5,017 nt of DNA. Source: Clostridia bacterium (GTDB taxonomy: Bacteria; Bacillota_A; Clostridia; UBA1381). The stretch spans positions 1 through 5,017 of the forward strand of contig JAFZNF010000196.1 in NCBI GenBank assembly GCA_017553025.1. Reading direction: 5' to 3'. Within the stretch, counting starts at the first letter, position 1; each line of letters starts with the position of its first letter. The position numbers and the translations under genes are program-made. Shown here in pieces: positions 1-5,017 of the stretch. The notes beneath the pieces were generated by a model, which saw only the letters and a program-made list of their open reading frames with translations, did no database searches and had not been told where the DNA came from.

Positions 1-98
1 AGACATAGAAAGGTCTTCCTGTAAGAGGACAGAATACCAAGAATAATGCAAGAACCAGAAAAGGTCCTGCAAGAACAATGGCGAATAAAAAGAAGTAA
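1..98 (+). CDS. rpsM: 30S ribosomal protein S13, 3' end only, with an apparent one-base deletion
   Basis: This is the C-terminal tail of S13, the 30S head protein whose tail reaches toward the P-site tRNA. From base 9 to the TAA at 96-98 the frame reads KGLPVRGQNTKNNARTRKGP and then ARTMANKKK, which is the family's typical C-terminus. The preceding residues RHR, conserved just before KGLP, are encoded at 1-9 in a different frame. Restoring one A in the run at 9-11 would give a continuous RHRKGLPVRGQ. As written, the left frame reads RHRKVFL and stops at the TAA at 22-24, while the right frame is preceded by TAG at 6-8. Identity is secure from the motif and from its place before rpsK. Whether the break is real or a sequencing or assembly error cannot be told here. 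The 5' part lies outside the window. Confidence 0.88.
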
Positions 99-113
99 AG
101 GAGGGACTAAGCA

Positions 114-509
114 ATGGCAAAAGTAGCAAGAAAAACTACTCGTACAAAGAGAGTTAAAAAGAACATCGAAAGAGGCGCGGCGCATATCCGCTCTTCCTTC
201 AACAATACTATCGTTACCATTACTGATGTAAACGGTAATGCTCTTTCTTGGGCAAGTGCCGGCGGCTTAGGCTTCCGTGGATCTAAAAAGAGTACTCCGT
301 TTGCTGCACAGACAGCGGCAGAAACGGCAGCAAAAGCTGCTATGGAACACGGTCTTAAAACTGTTGAAGTTTATGTAAAAGGACCGGGAGCAGGCAGAGA
401 AGCTGCAATAAGAGCGCTTCAGGCAGCAGGTCTTGAAGTTACGATGATTAAGGATGTAACGCCTATTCCTCATAACGGATGCAGACCGCCTAAGAGAAGA
501 AGAGTCTGA
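114..509 (+). CDS. rpsK: 30S ribosomal protein S11
   Basis: S11 is a structural protein of the 30S platform that binds 16S rRNA near the E site and the Shine-Dalgarno helix region. The protein is 131 residues, a normal length, with a basic N-terminus (residues 1-20), the core strand NTIVTITD (31-38), the glycine-rich GPGAGRE loop (90-96) and the highly conserved tail [18 protein letters not shown] (114-131). The start is fixed by an AAAGGAGGG site at 97-105, eight bases before ATG, which overlaps the rpsM stop codon. Translation is therefore probably coupled to rpsM. The rpsD start follows 18 bases after the stop. The reading frame is intact and nothing is unusual for the family. Confidence 0.98.
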   Translation: MAKVARKTTRTKRVKKNIERGAAHIRSSFNNTIVTITDVNGNALSWASAGGLGFRGSKKSTPFAAQTAAETAAKAAMEHGLKTVEVYVKGPGAGREAAIRALQAAGLEVTMIKDVTPIPHNGCRPPKRRRV

Positions 510-527
510 TAAAGGAGGAAGTAGAAG

Positions 528-1121
528 ATGGCAAGAAATATGCAACCAGTTCTCAAAAGATGCAGAACATTGGGAATAGAACCTGCTGTTATGGGTATTC
601 ATAAAAGCTCAAGAAAGAATCCCGCAAAGGGCAGAAAAAAGCAATCCGAATACGGCTTGCAGTTAAATGAAAAACAAAAGGTTAAGTTTATATACGGCGT
701 TTTGGAGAAACAGTTCAGACAGTATTATGTTATGGCTACCAAAAAGCACGGTATAACAGGTGAAGAATTGTTATCAATTCTTGAAACAAGACTCGATAAC
801 GTTGTATTCAGACTTTGCCTTGCAAATACAAGAAGAGAAGCAAGACAAATCGTAAACCACGGACATATTCTTGTAAACGGCAAAAAGGTTGATATCCCGT
901 CATACCTCGTAAAACCGGGCGACGTGATAGCACTTACCGAAAAGAGCAAAGCATCTGCAAGGACACAGGAAATCGCAGAGGCAAATGCGGCAAGAGTCGT
1001 ACCAAAGTGGTTAGACATGGATAAGAATACAAAACAAGGCAAAGTTATAGCAATTCCTGCTCGTGATGACATTGATTACGAGGTTGAGGAGCACTTGATT
1101 GTCGAATTGTATTCTAAGTAA
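528..1121 (+). CDS. rpsD: 30S ribosomal protein S4, zinc-free form
   Basis: S4 is a primary 16S rRNA-binding protein that nucleates 30S body assembly. In several bacteria it also represses the alpha operon by binding its leader, which would lie upstream of this window. The protein is 197 residues. The N-terminal region has only one cysteine (Cys12) and lacks the four-cysteine zinc cluster of C+ S4 proteins, so this is a C- form. The conserved [12 protein letters not shown] lies at 40-51. The S4 RNA-binding domain runs from about 88 to 150 (RLDNVVFR at 88-95, [20 protein letters not shown] at 106-125). The tail HLIVELYSK is typical. AAAGGAGG at 511-518, nine bases before ATG, fixes the start. 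It lies 18 bases after rpsK, in the same operon. Confidence 0.98.
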   Translation: MARNMQPVLKRCRTLGIEPAVMGIHKSSRKNPAKGRKKQSEYGLQLNEKQKVKFIYGVLEKQFRQYYVMATKKHGITGEELLSILETRLDNVVFRLCLANTRREARQIVNHGHILVNGKKVDIPSYLVKPGDVIALTEKSKASARTQEIAEANAARVVPKWLDMDKNTKQGKVIAIPARDDIDYEVEEHLIVELYSK

Positions 1122-1178
1122 TCAATGTTTTACCCTCGGAAAAGTAATAATTGAATATATGAAGGAGGGTCCGATACA

Positions 1179-2123
1179 ATGATAGAAATGGAAAAGCCCA
1201 ATATAGAATGTAAGAAGCTGACAGAGGATTTTGGAGTATTTGAGGTATCTCCCTTAGAGCGCGGGTATGCAACCACAATCGGAAATTCTCTGCGCAGAAT
1301 ATTGCTTTCATCACTCCCCGGAGCTGCTGCAACATCAATCAAAATTGACGGTATTCAGCACGAATTTTCAACAATACCGGGAGTTAAAGAAGATGTTCCC
1401 GAAATAATCCTGAACATCAAAAAGCTTGCAATAAAATTATATTCTGATGAGCCAAAAACAGTATATATCGAGGCACACGGTGCAGGCGAAATCACTGCAG
1501 GAGATATAAAAACCGACTCGGAAGTAGAGATATTTAATCCGGATTTGCACATAGCAACGCTTAATGAAGATGCGAAACTGTATATGGAAATAACCGTAGC
1601 TAAAGGAAGAGGATATATCTCGGCTGATAAGAATAAGCAAATGCTTCAGTTACCTGTCGGAGTTATACCTGTAGATGCAATATTTACACCTGTTAAAAAG
1701 GTAAACTATACTGTTGAAAATACAAGAGTAGGCAGCAATATTGACAGGGAAAAATTAACTGTTGAGGTTACCACAAACAGCACAACCAAGCCTGATGAGG
1801 CGGTAAGCCTTGCTGCTAAGATAATGAATGACCTTTTGACGCTTTTCGTTGACCTTTCGGAAGAGGCGAAGAATACGGAAATCGTAAAGGAAAAGGAAGA
1901 AAGCAAGAAGGAAAAGGTTCTTGAGATGACTATTGAGGACTTAGAGCTTTCAGTCCGTTCATATAACTGCTTAAAGCGTGCAAGTATCAACACAGTTGAA
2001 GACCTTGCAAACCGTACCGAAGAGGAAATGATGAAAGTCAGAAATCTTGGACGTAAATCGCTTGATGAAGTTAAGAATAAATTGCACTCCTTAGGCTTAG
2101 CCTTAAGAGAGGAAGAAGAATAA
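1179..2123 (+). CDS. rpoA: DNA-directed RNA polymerase subunit alpha
   Basis: Alpha dimerises to scaffold assembly of beta and beta' and contacts UP elements and activators through its C-terminal domain. The 314-residue length is normal. The N-terminal domain (about 1-230) carries the dimerisation segment [20 protein letters not shown] (26-45). A charged, lysine/glutamate-rich linker spans about 230-247. The C-terminal domain (about 248-314) has Arg260, Asn263, Cys264, Lys266, Gly291, Lys293, Ser294 and Glu297. Each is five positions before the E. coli DNA-contacting residues 265, 268, 269, 271, 296, 298, 299 and 302, so UP-element binding should be preserved. The start is set by AAGGAGGG at 1162-1169, nine bases before ATG. 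A second in-frame ATG at 1188 is less well spaced. The 57-base gap after rpsD is the longest between genes in this operon. Confidence 0.98.
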   Translation: MIEMEKPNIECKKLTEDFGVFEVSPLERGYATTIGNSLRRILLSSLPGAAATSIKIDGIQHEFSTIPGVKEDVPEIILNIKKLAIKLYSDEPKTVYIEAHGAGEITAGDIKTDSEVEIFNPDLHIATLNEDAKLYMEITVAKGRGYISADKNKQMLQLPVGVIPVDAIFTPVKKVNYTVENTRVGSNIDREKLTVEVTTNSTTKPDEAVSLAAKIMNDLLTLFVDLSEEAKNTEIVKEKEESKKEKVLEMTIEDLELSVRSYNCLKRASINTVEDLANRTEEEMMKVRNLGRKSLDEVKNKLHSLGLALREEEE

Positions 2124-2136
2124 TAATTGCCTGATG

Positions 2137-2146
2137 AAAAGGAGGG
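2137..2146 (+). promoter_or_regulatory. Ribosome binding site that fixes the rplQ start
   Basis: AAAAGGAGGG ends seven bases before the ATG at 2154. This excludes the in-frame upstream TTG at 2127, which would add nine residues (MPDEKEGLL) and would place the ribosome binding site inside the coding region. L17 proteins normally begin M-x-x-R-K-L, which matches the ATG at 2154. Confidence 0.9.
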
Positions 2147-2153
2147 ATTGTTA

Positions 2154-2492
2154 ATGGGAACAAGAAAATTAAATCTTCCTACAGACCAAAGAAAAGCACT
2201 GCTCCGTAACTTAGTTACCAGCTTTTTGGAAACAGGAAAAATTGAAACTACATTAACAAGAGCAAAGGAAGCGCAGAGTTTGGCTGAAAAGATGATAACT
2301 CTCGGTAAGACAAACACATTGCACTCCCGCCGTCAAGCCTTGGAATTTATCACAAAAGAGGACGTTGTAACGAAACTTTTTGCTGAGATTGCTCCAAAGT
2401 ATGCTGAGAGAAACGGCGGATATACAAGAATAATGCAAACAGGACCGCGTCGCGGTGACGCAGCTCCTATGGCAATTCTTGAGCTTGTATAA
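2154..2492 (+). CDS. rplQ: 50S ribosomal protein L17
   Basis: L17 is a structural protein of the 50S subunit located near the exit of the peptide tunnel. From the ATG at 2154 it is 112 residues, the usual bacterial length. It starts [20 protein letters not shown] and contains [22 protein letters not shown] in the first half. It ends with the family signature [19 protein letters not shown] followed by AILELV. A strong ribosome binding site at 2137-2146 supports this start over the longer TTG version from 2127. The gene begins 30 bases after rpoA and is the last gene of the alpha operon, followed at once by an intrinsic terminator. The frame is intact. Confidence 0.97.
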   Translation: MGTRKLNLPTDQRKALLRNLVTSFLETGKIETTLTRAKEAQSLAEKMITLGKTNTLHSRRQALEFITKEDVVTKLFAEIAPKYAERNGGYTRIMQTGPRRGDAAPMAILELV

Positions 2493-2501
2493 GTAAAACA
2501 T

Positions 2502-2531
2502 AAAAGCTCCGATTTTTTGTCGGAGCTTTTT
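2502..2531 (+). terminator. Intrinsic terminator of the alpha operon
   Basis: An 11-bp perfect stem (AAAAGCTCCGA at 2502-2512 with TCGGAGCTTTT at 2520-2530) encloses a 7-base loop and runs into a T tract (2527-2531). It begins nine bases after the rplQ stop and ends three bases before the -35 box of the next gene, so it separates the ribosomal operon from the downstream reductase gene. Confidence 0.93.
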
Positions 2532-2533
2532 GC

Positions 2534-2562
2534 TTGCCAGTAATACTATTTTGTGTTATAAT
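2534..2562 (+). promoter_or_regulatory. Sigma-A type promoter of the SDR gene
   Basis: TTGCCA (2534-2539) and TATAAT (2557-2562) are separated by exactly 17 bases. A TG at 2554-2555 one base before the -10 gives an extended -10 element. The -10 is a perfect consensus and the -35 matches TTGACA at four of six positions. Transcription should start near 2569, leaving about 26 bases of leader before the TTG start codon at 2595. I see no clear operator sequence around it. Confidence 0.85.
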
Positions 2563-2594
2563 CAGTGTATTATGAAAAAAGAAGGTGAAACCTT

Positions 2595-3308
2595 TTGAGA
2601 AATGTAATAGTAACAGGCGGGACGCGGGGGATAGGAGCGGCTGTAAGCTGTGAATTTATAAATAACGGTGACAGAGTTTTTGCCGTATATGAAAAAGATG
2701 ATAAAACTGCGCAAGAATTTGCCGAAAAAACAGGTGCGATAATAATAAAAGCCGATGTTTCCAAAAAAGAGGGTGTTTTATCAGTCTTTAACGAAGTCAG
2801 AAAGTATGGAAAAACTGATATTTTAGTAAATAATGCAGGAATTTCCGAGATTAAACCCTTTGCGGATATTACAGAAGAGGAGTGGGACAAAATTTTTGCA
2901 GTAAACACAAAAAGCGCATTTTTGATGTCAAAAGAGGTGCTTTCCGATATGCTGGCAGATAAAAAGGGTAAAATTATAAATCTTTCGTCAATCTGGGGAC
3001 AGACGGGTGGCTCGTGCGAGGTGCATTATTCCGCCTCAAAAGCCGCACTAATCGGCTTTACAAAGGCTTTAGCAAAGGAATTAGGCTTATCGGGAATACA
3101 GGTAAACTGCGTAGCCCCGGGGGTTATAAATACAAATATGAACGCGCATCTGACTAAACAAGAAATGAACGAATTAAAAGATGAAATTCCGCTAAACCGC
3201 ATAGGAACTCCCGAAGATGTTGCAAAAACGGTGCTGTTTTTGGCGAGTGACGCGGCAAACTATATAACAGGACAAGTTTTCGGAGTAAACGGCGGTATGA
3301 ATATTTAA
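2595..3308 (+). CDS. Short-chain dehydrogenase/reductase, FabG-like
   Basis: This is a classical SDR-family NAD(P)H-dependent oxidoreductase of 237 residues, a cytosolic Rossmann-fold enzyme. The cofactor motif TGGTRGIG is at 7-14, NNAG at 79-82 and the structural Asn at 104. The catalytic Ser132, Tyr145 and Lys149 form the expected S-Y-x-x-x-K pattern with 13-residue spacing. The C-terminal PEDVAKTVLFLASDAANYIT and GQVFGVNGG are typical of FabG (3-oxoacyl-ACP reductase) relatives. The substrate is not determined. Without other fab genes nearby, an assignment to fatty acid synthesis is only one option, and a sugar or other carbonyl reductase is possible. Translation must start at TTG 2595: an in-frame TGA at 2586 blocks longer forms and no ATG precedes the cofactor motif. 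The ribosome binding site AAGGTGA (2582-2588) is six bases upstream. It appears monocistronic, between a terminator plus promoter and a terminator. Confidence 0.93.
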   Translation: MRNVIVTGGTRGIGAAVSCEFINNGDRVFAVYEKDDKTAQEFAEKTGAIIIKADVSKKEGVLSVFNEVRKYGKTDILVNNAGISEIKPFADITEEEWDKIFAVNTKSAFLMSKEVLSDMLADKKGKIINLSSIWGQTGGSCEVHYSASKAALIGFTKALAKELGLSGIQVNCVAPGVINTNMNAHLTKQEMNELKDEIPLNRIGTPEDVAKTVLFLASDAANYITGQVFGVNGGMNI

Positions 3309-3346
3309 AAAAGTGTGACGAAAGTCACACTTTTTTAAATATTCAT
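3297..3346. terminator. Bidirectional intrinsic terminator overlapping both convergent gene ends
   Basis: A perfect 23-bp inverted repeat (3297-3319 and 3324-3346) encloses the tetraloop GAAA (3320-3323). The GC-containing core GTGTGAC/GTCACAC is flanked by six A (3307-3312) and six T (3331-3336), giving a U tract for transcripts arriving from either side. It therefore can terminate both the SDR gene (+) and trxB (-). The stem includes the last three codons and stop codon of both genes. Confidence 0.94.
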
Positions 3347-4237
3347 TGAAATATCATTTGCGGCAACTGCACCGTCAGCACAAGCGGTGATTATTTGCCG
3401 AAGCGGTGTCTTGCGTACATCTCCGACAGCATAAATACCGTCAGCGCTTGTTCGCATATTCTCGTCGGTTACTATATATCCGTTTTCATCTAACTCCAAA
3501 ATGTCTTTTACAATGGCGCTGTTCGGTATACGTCCTGCCGCAACAAAAACGGCAGAGGTATCTAAAATGGTATTTTCAGAAGATACAACATTTTTTAAAA
3601 CTACCGAATTAACCATACTTTCGCCCTGAATTTTCTCGATGGTTTCGTTTGTCCTTATAATGATTTTGGGATTATTTTTAACCTTTTCCACTAAAGTTGC
3701 GCTTGCACGGAATTTGTCGCGTCGGTGGATAAGGTATACAGCTTTGCAGAACTTTGAAAGATAAAGCGCATCTTCAAAAGCGGTGTTTCCCCCACCTGCA
3801 ACAAGTACCGTTTTATCCTTAAAAAACGCGCCGTCGCAGGTTGCACAGTAGGATACGCCAAGCCCTTTAAACTGTTCTTCTCCCTCAGCGCCCAAAAGAC
3901 GCGGACCTGCACCTGTCGCGATAATGACTGACTTTGCGCGGTACTCATTTTTGCGGGTCTTTATAAGTTTTATATCTCCTGTCAAAACCTTTATCTCAAG
4001 CACTCTCTCAGACGAAAATATTCCTCCGAACTTAAGCGCCTGAGTGCGCATTTTCTCGGCAAGTTCAGTGCCTTTTCCGAAAAATCCCGGGTAGTTATCC
4101 ACCTCGTATGTGTAATTTAACTGTCCTCCGCTTCCTGTAGATTCTAAGATGAGAGTTTTCAAATTTGCTCTGCCAAGATAGAGTGCCGCGGTTAGACCGC
4201 TTGGACCTGCTCCGATAATAATTACGTCAAAATCCAT
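3335..4237 (-). CDS. trxB: Thioredoxin reductase (NADPH)
   Basis: This is a low-molecular-weight flavoprotein that passes electrons from NADPH through FAD and a redox disulfide to thioredoxin in the cytosol. Numbered from the longer ATG at 4243 (302 residues), it has the N-terminal FAD motif GAGPSG (11-16), the redox-active Cys133-Ala-Thr-Cys136, the NADPH motif GGGNTA (150-155), the 2'-phosphate-binding HRRDKFRA (173-180) and the C-terminal FAD motif AVGDV (272-276). All key residues are present, so it should be active with NADPH. I prefer the ATG at 4237 (300 residues, MDFDVIIIGAG): the AAAGGAG site is eight bases before it but only two before the ATG at 4243. It follows the kinase gene closely and is probably cotranscribed with it. 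No thioredoxin gene is visible in the window. Confidence 0.95.
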   Translation of the reverse strand: MDFDVIIIGAGPSGLTAALYLGRANLKTLILESTGSGGQLNYTYEVDNYPGFFGKGTELAEKMRTQALKFGGIFSSERVLEIKVLTGDIKLIKTRKNEYRAKSVIIATGAGPRLLGAEGEEQFKGLGVSYCATCDGAFFKDKTVLVAGGGNTAFEDALYLSKFCKAVYLIHRRDKFRASATLVEKVKNNPKIIIRTNETIEKIQGESMVNSVVLKNVVSSENTILDTSAVFVAAGRIPNSAIVKDILELDENGYIVTDENMRTSADGIYAVGDVRKTPLRQIITACADGAVAANDISMNI

Positions 4238-4245
4238 AAACATCG

Positions 4246-4252
4246 CTCCTTT
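4246..4252 (-). promoter_or_regulatory. Ribosome binding site deciding the trxB start
   Basis: On the minus strand AAAGGAG immediately follows the TAG stop (4255-4253) of the kinase gene. The spacing is two bases to the ATG at 4243 and eight bases to the ATG at 4237. The second is the usual distance, so the shorter protein is more likely. The position suggests translational coupling with the kinase. Confidence 0.8.
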
Positions 4253-5017
4253 CTACGCCTTTTCCAAGGTAAATGAAAATGTCGTTTTTTTCGCGGAATT
4301 GCTTATTTTTACACTTTTTACGTTTATTTGCTGTGAGTGAAGACTTAATATATTTTTTACAAAGGAAAGACCTAAACCTGCCCCGCCATTTTCGCGGTTC
4401 CGCGATTTATCGGATTTATAGAACCTATCAAAAATATACGGCAAATCTGCCTCGTCTATGCCAGTCCCGATGTTTGAAATTTCAAAAACAATTTGTTCGC
4501 CTCTTGAGAAAACTTTTATATCTATTCTTGAATTTTCAAAGCTGTACTTAATGGCATTATCCAAAAGATTTATTATTACGCGCTTTATTGAGTCGGGCTC
4601 AGCTAAAACGCGGATACTGTCCTCTTCAAAATCAACGCCGAGTTCAAGTCCTTTTGCATCAATTTCCTTTTCAGCGGATATTATGCAAAGGCGGGTTACC
4701 TCTGCCAAATCAAAATCCTTTATTGCCAGCTTATACCCGTGAGAGGTCATTTTTGTCATCTCGAGCATTTCGTTTGTAAGACGCACAAGTCTTGTCGATT
4801 CCTCCAAAACCAGCTGTAAATACTCATTTTGACGCTCTTTCGGAATGGTGCCGTCCAAAATACCTGAAATAAAGCCTGATATTGAGGTCATAGGCGTGCG
4901 GAGCTCGTGGGAAACGTCAGATATAAAGCCTGTACGCATTTCTTCTAAATGTTCCAAAGAATCCGCCATATAATTAAAACTTGAGGCAAGCTGTGAGATT
5001 TCATCGGTTGCGGAAAC
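4253..5017 (-). CDS. Sensor histidine kinase of a two-component system, C-terminal part (5' end outside window)
   Basis: A membrane sensor kinase normally autophosphorylates a histidine and passes the phosphate to a response regulator. About 254 residues are visible and the frame is open through the right edge, so the sensor and membrane segments lie beyond it. Visible residues 1 to about 25 (DEISQLASSFNYMADSLEHL) look like the end of a HAMP linker. The H-box FISDVSHELRTPMTSI has the phospho-accepting His at visible residue 37. The N-box INLLDNAIKYS (about 149-159), F-box YIFDRFYKSDKS (about 194-205) and G2 box GGAGLGLSFVK (about 211-221) form a complete HATPase_c domain. In the G1 box the usual Asp is Asn (SNIGTGI, about 181-187). 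The ATG at 4969 is internal, inside the HAMP end, not the start. The partner regulator is not visible and may lie upstream, to the right. The gene ends just before trxB. Confidence 0.93.
   Translation of the reverse strand, partial: VSATDEISQLASSFNYMADSLEHLEEMRTGFISDVSHELRTPMTSISGFISGILDGTIPKERQNEYLQLVLEESTRLVRLTNEMLEMTKMTSHGYKLAIKDFDLAEVTRLCIISAEKEIDAKGLELGVDFEEDSIRVLAEPDSIKRVIINLLDNAIKYSFENSRIDIKVFSRGEQIVFEISNIGTGIDEADLPYIFDRFYKSDKSRNRENGGAGLGLSFVKNILSLHSQQINVKSVKISNSAKKTTFSFTLEKA

Noticed and set aside
1..30. Programmed -1 frameshifting as an explanation of the rpsM break
   Set aside because: The zero-frame bases around the break do not form a slippery heptamer, and S13 is not known to use frameshifting.
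1129..1158. A possible internal promoter for rpoA in the rpsD-rpoA gap
   Set aside because: TTTACC has no good -10 element at 16-18 bases. The candidates at 1145 and 1153 are badly spaced or match poorly.
2127..2153. TTG at 2127 as an upstream start for rplQ
   Set aside because: The strong ribosome binding site at 2137-2146 lies downstream of this TTG, and the L17 family begins at the ATG at 2154.
1706..2317. A 203-residue open frame on the minus strand opposite rpoA and rplQ
   Set aside because: It lies antisense to two certain genes across their boundary, is rich in Ser and Phe as expected for a shadow frame, and resembles no family.
4273..4779. Several plus-strand open frames of 63-94 residues over the kinase gene
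   Set aside because: They are antisense to conserved kinase motifs and overlap one another in different frames. They show no family features and no convincing ribosome binding sites.
1..5017. Mobile elements, CRISPR arrays, tRNA genes, toxin-antitoxin or defence systems
   Set aside because: No direct repeat arrays, transposase motifs, cloverleaf signals or matching proteins are visible, and almost all of the window is filled by recognised core genes.

Overview
The window looks like a moderately AT-rich Firmicutes chromosome, most probably class Clostridia. Three things point there: the gene order rpsM-rpsK-rpsD-rpoA-rplQ, strong AAAGGAGG-type ribosome binding sites, and a short zinc-free S4 N-terminus ([16 protein letters not shown]) resembling forms I recall from Ruminococcaceae/Oscillospiraceae-like bacteria. 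The family assignment is from memory and was not checked by a search.

Left part (1-2531, + strand): the distal half of the alpha ribosomal-protein operon. It holds the last codons of rpsM (S13), then rpsK (S11), rpsD (S4), rpoA (RNA polymerase alpha) and rplQ (L17), closed by a strong intrinsic terminator. These genes supply 30S assembly proteins, the RNA polymerase assembly scaffold and a 50S protein from one transcript. The visible rpsM piece appears to lack one A in its conserved RHRKGLPVRGQ segment, which breaks the frame.

Middle part (2532-3346): a near-consensus sigma-70/sigma-A promoter starts 3 bases after the terminator. It drives a single FabG-like short-chain dehydrogenase/reductase gene that begins with TTG. 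A perfect 23-bp inverted repeat with a GAAA loop follows. It serves as a shared bidirectional terminator and reaches into both convergent genes, so both proteins end in Met-Asn-Ile-stop.

Right part (3335-5017, - strand): trxB (thioredoxin reductase) lies directly downstream of a sensor histidine kinase gene that runs off the right edge. Their spacing implies one operon.

I see no mobile element, CRISPR array, tRNA or rRNA, and no evidence of an undescribed multi-gene system. This is mostly core genome. The points worth a second look are the rpsM frame break, the terminator shared with the coding ends, the kinase-trxB pairing, and a possible hairpin over the rpoA ribosome binding site.
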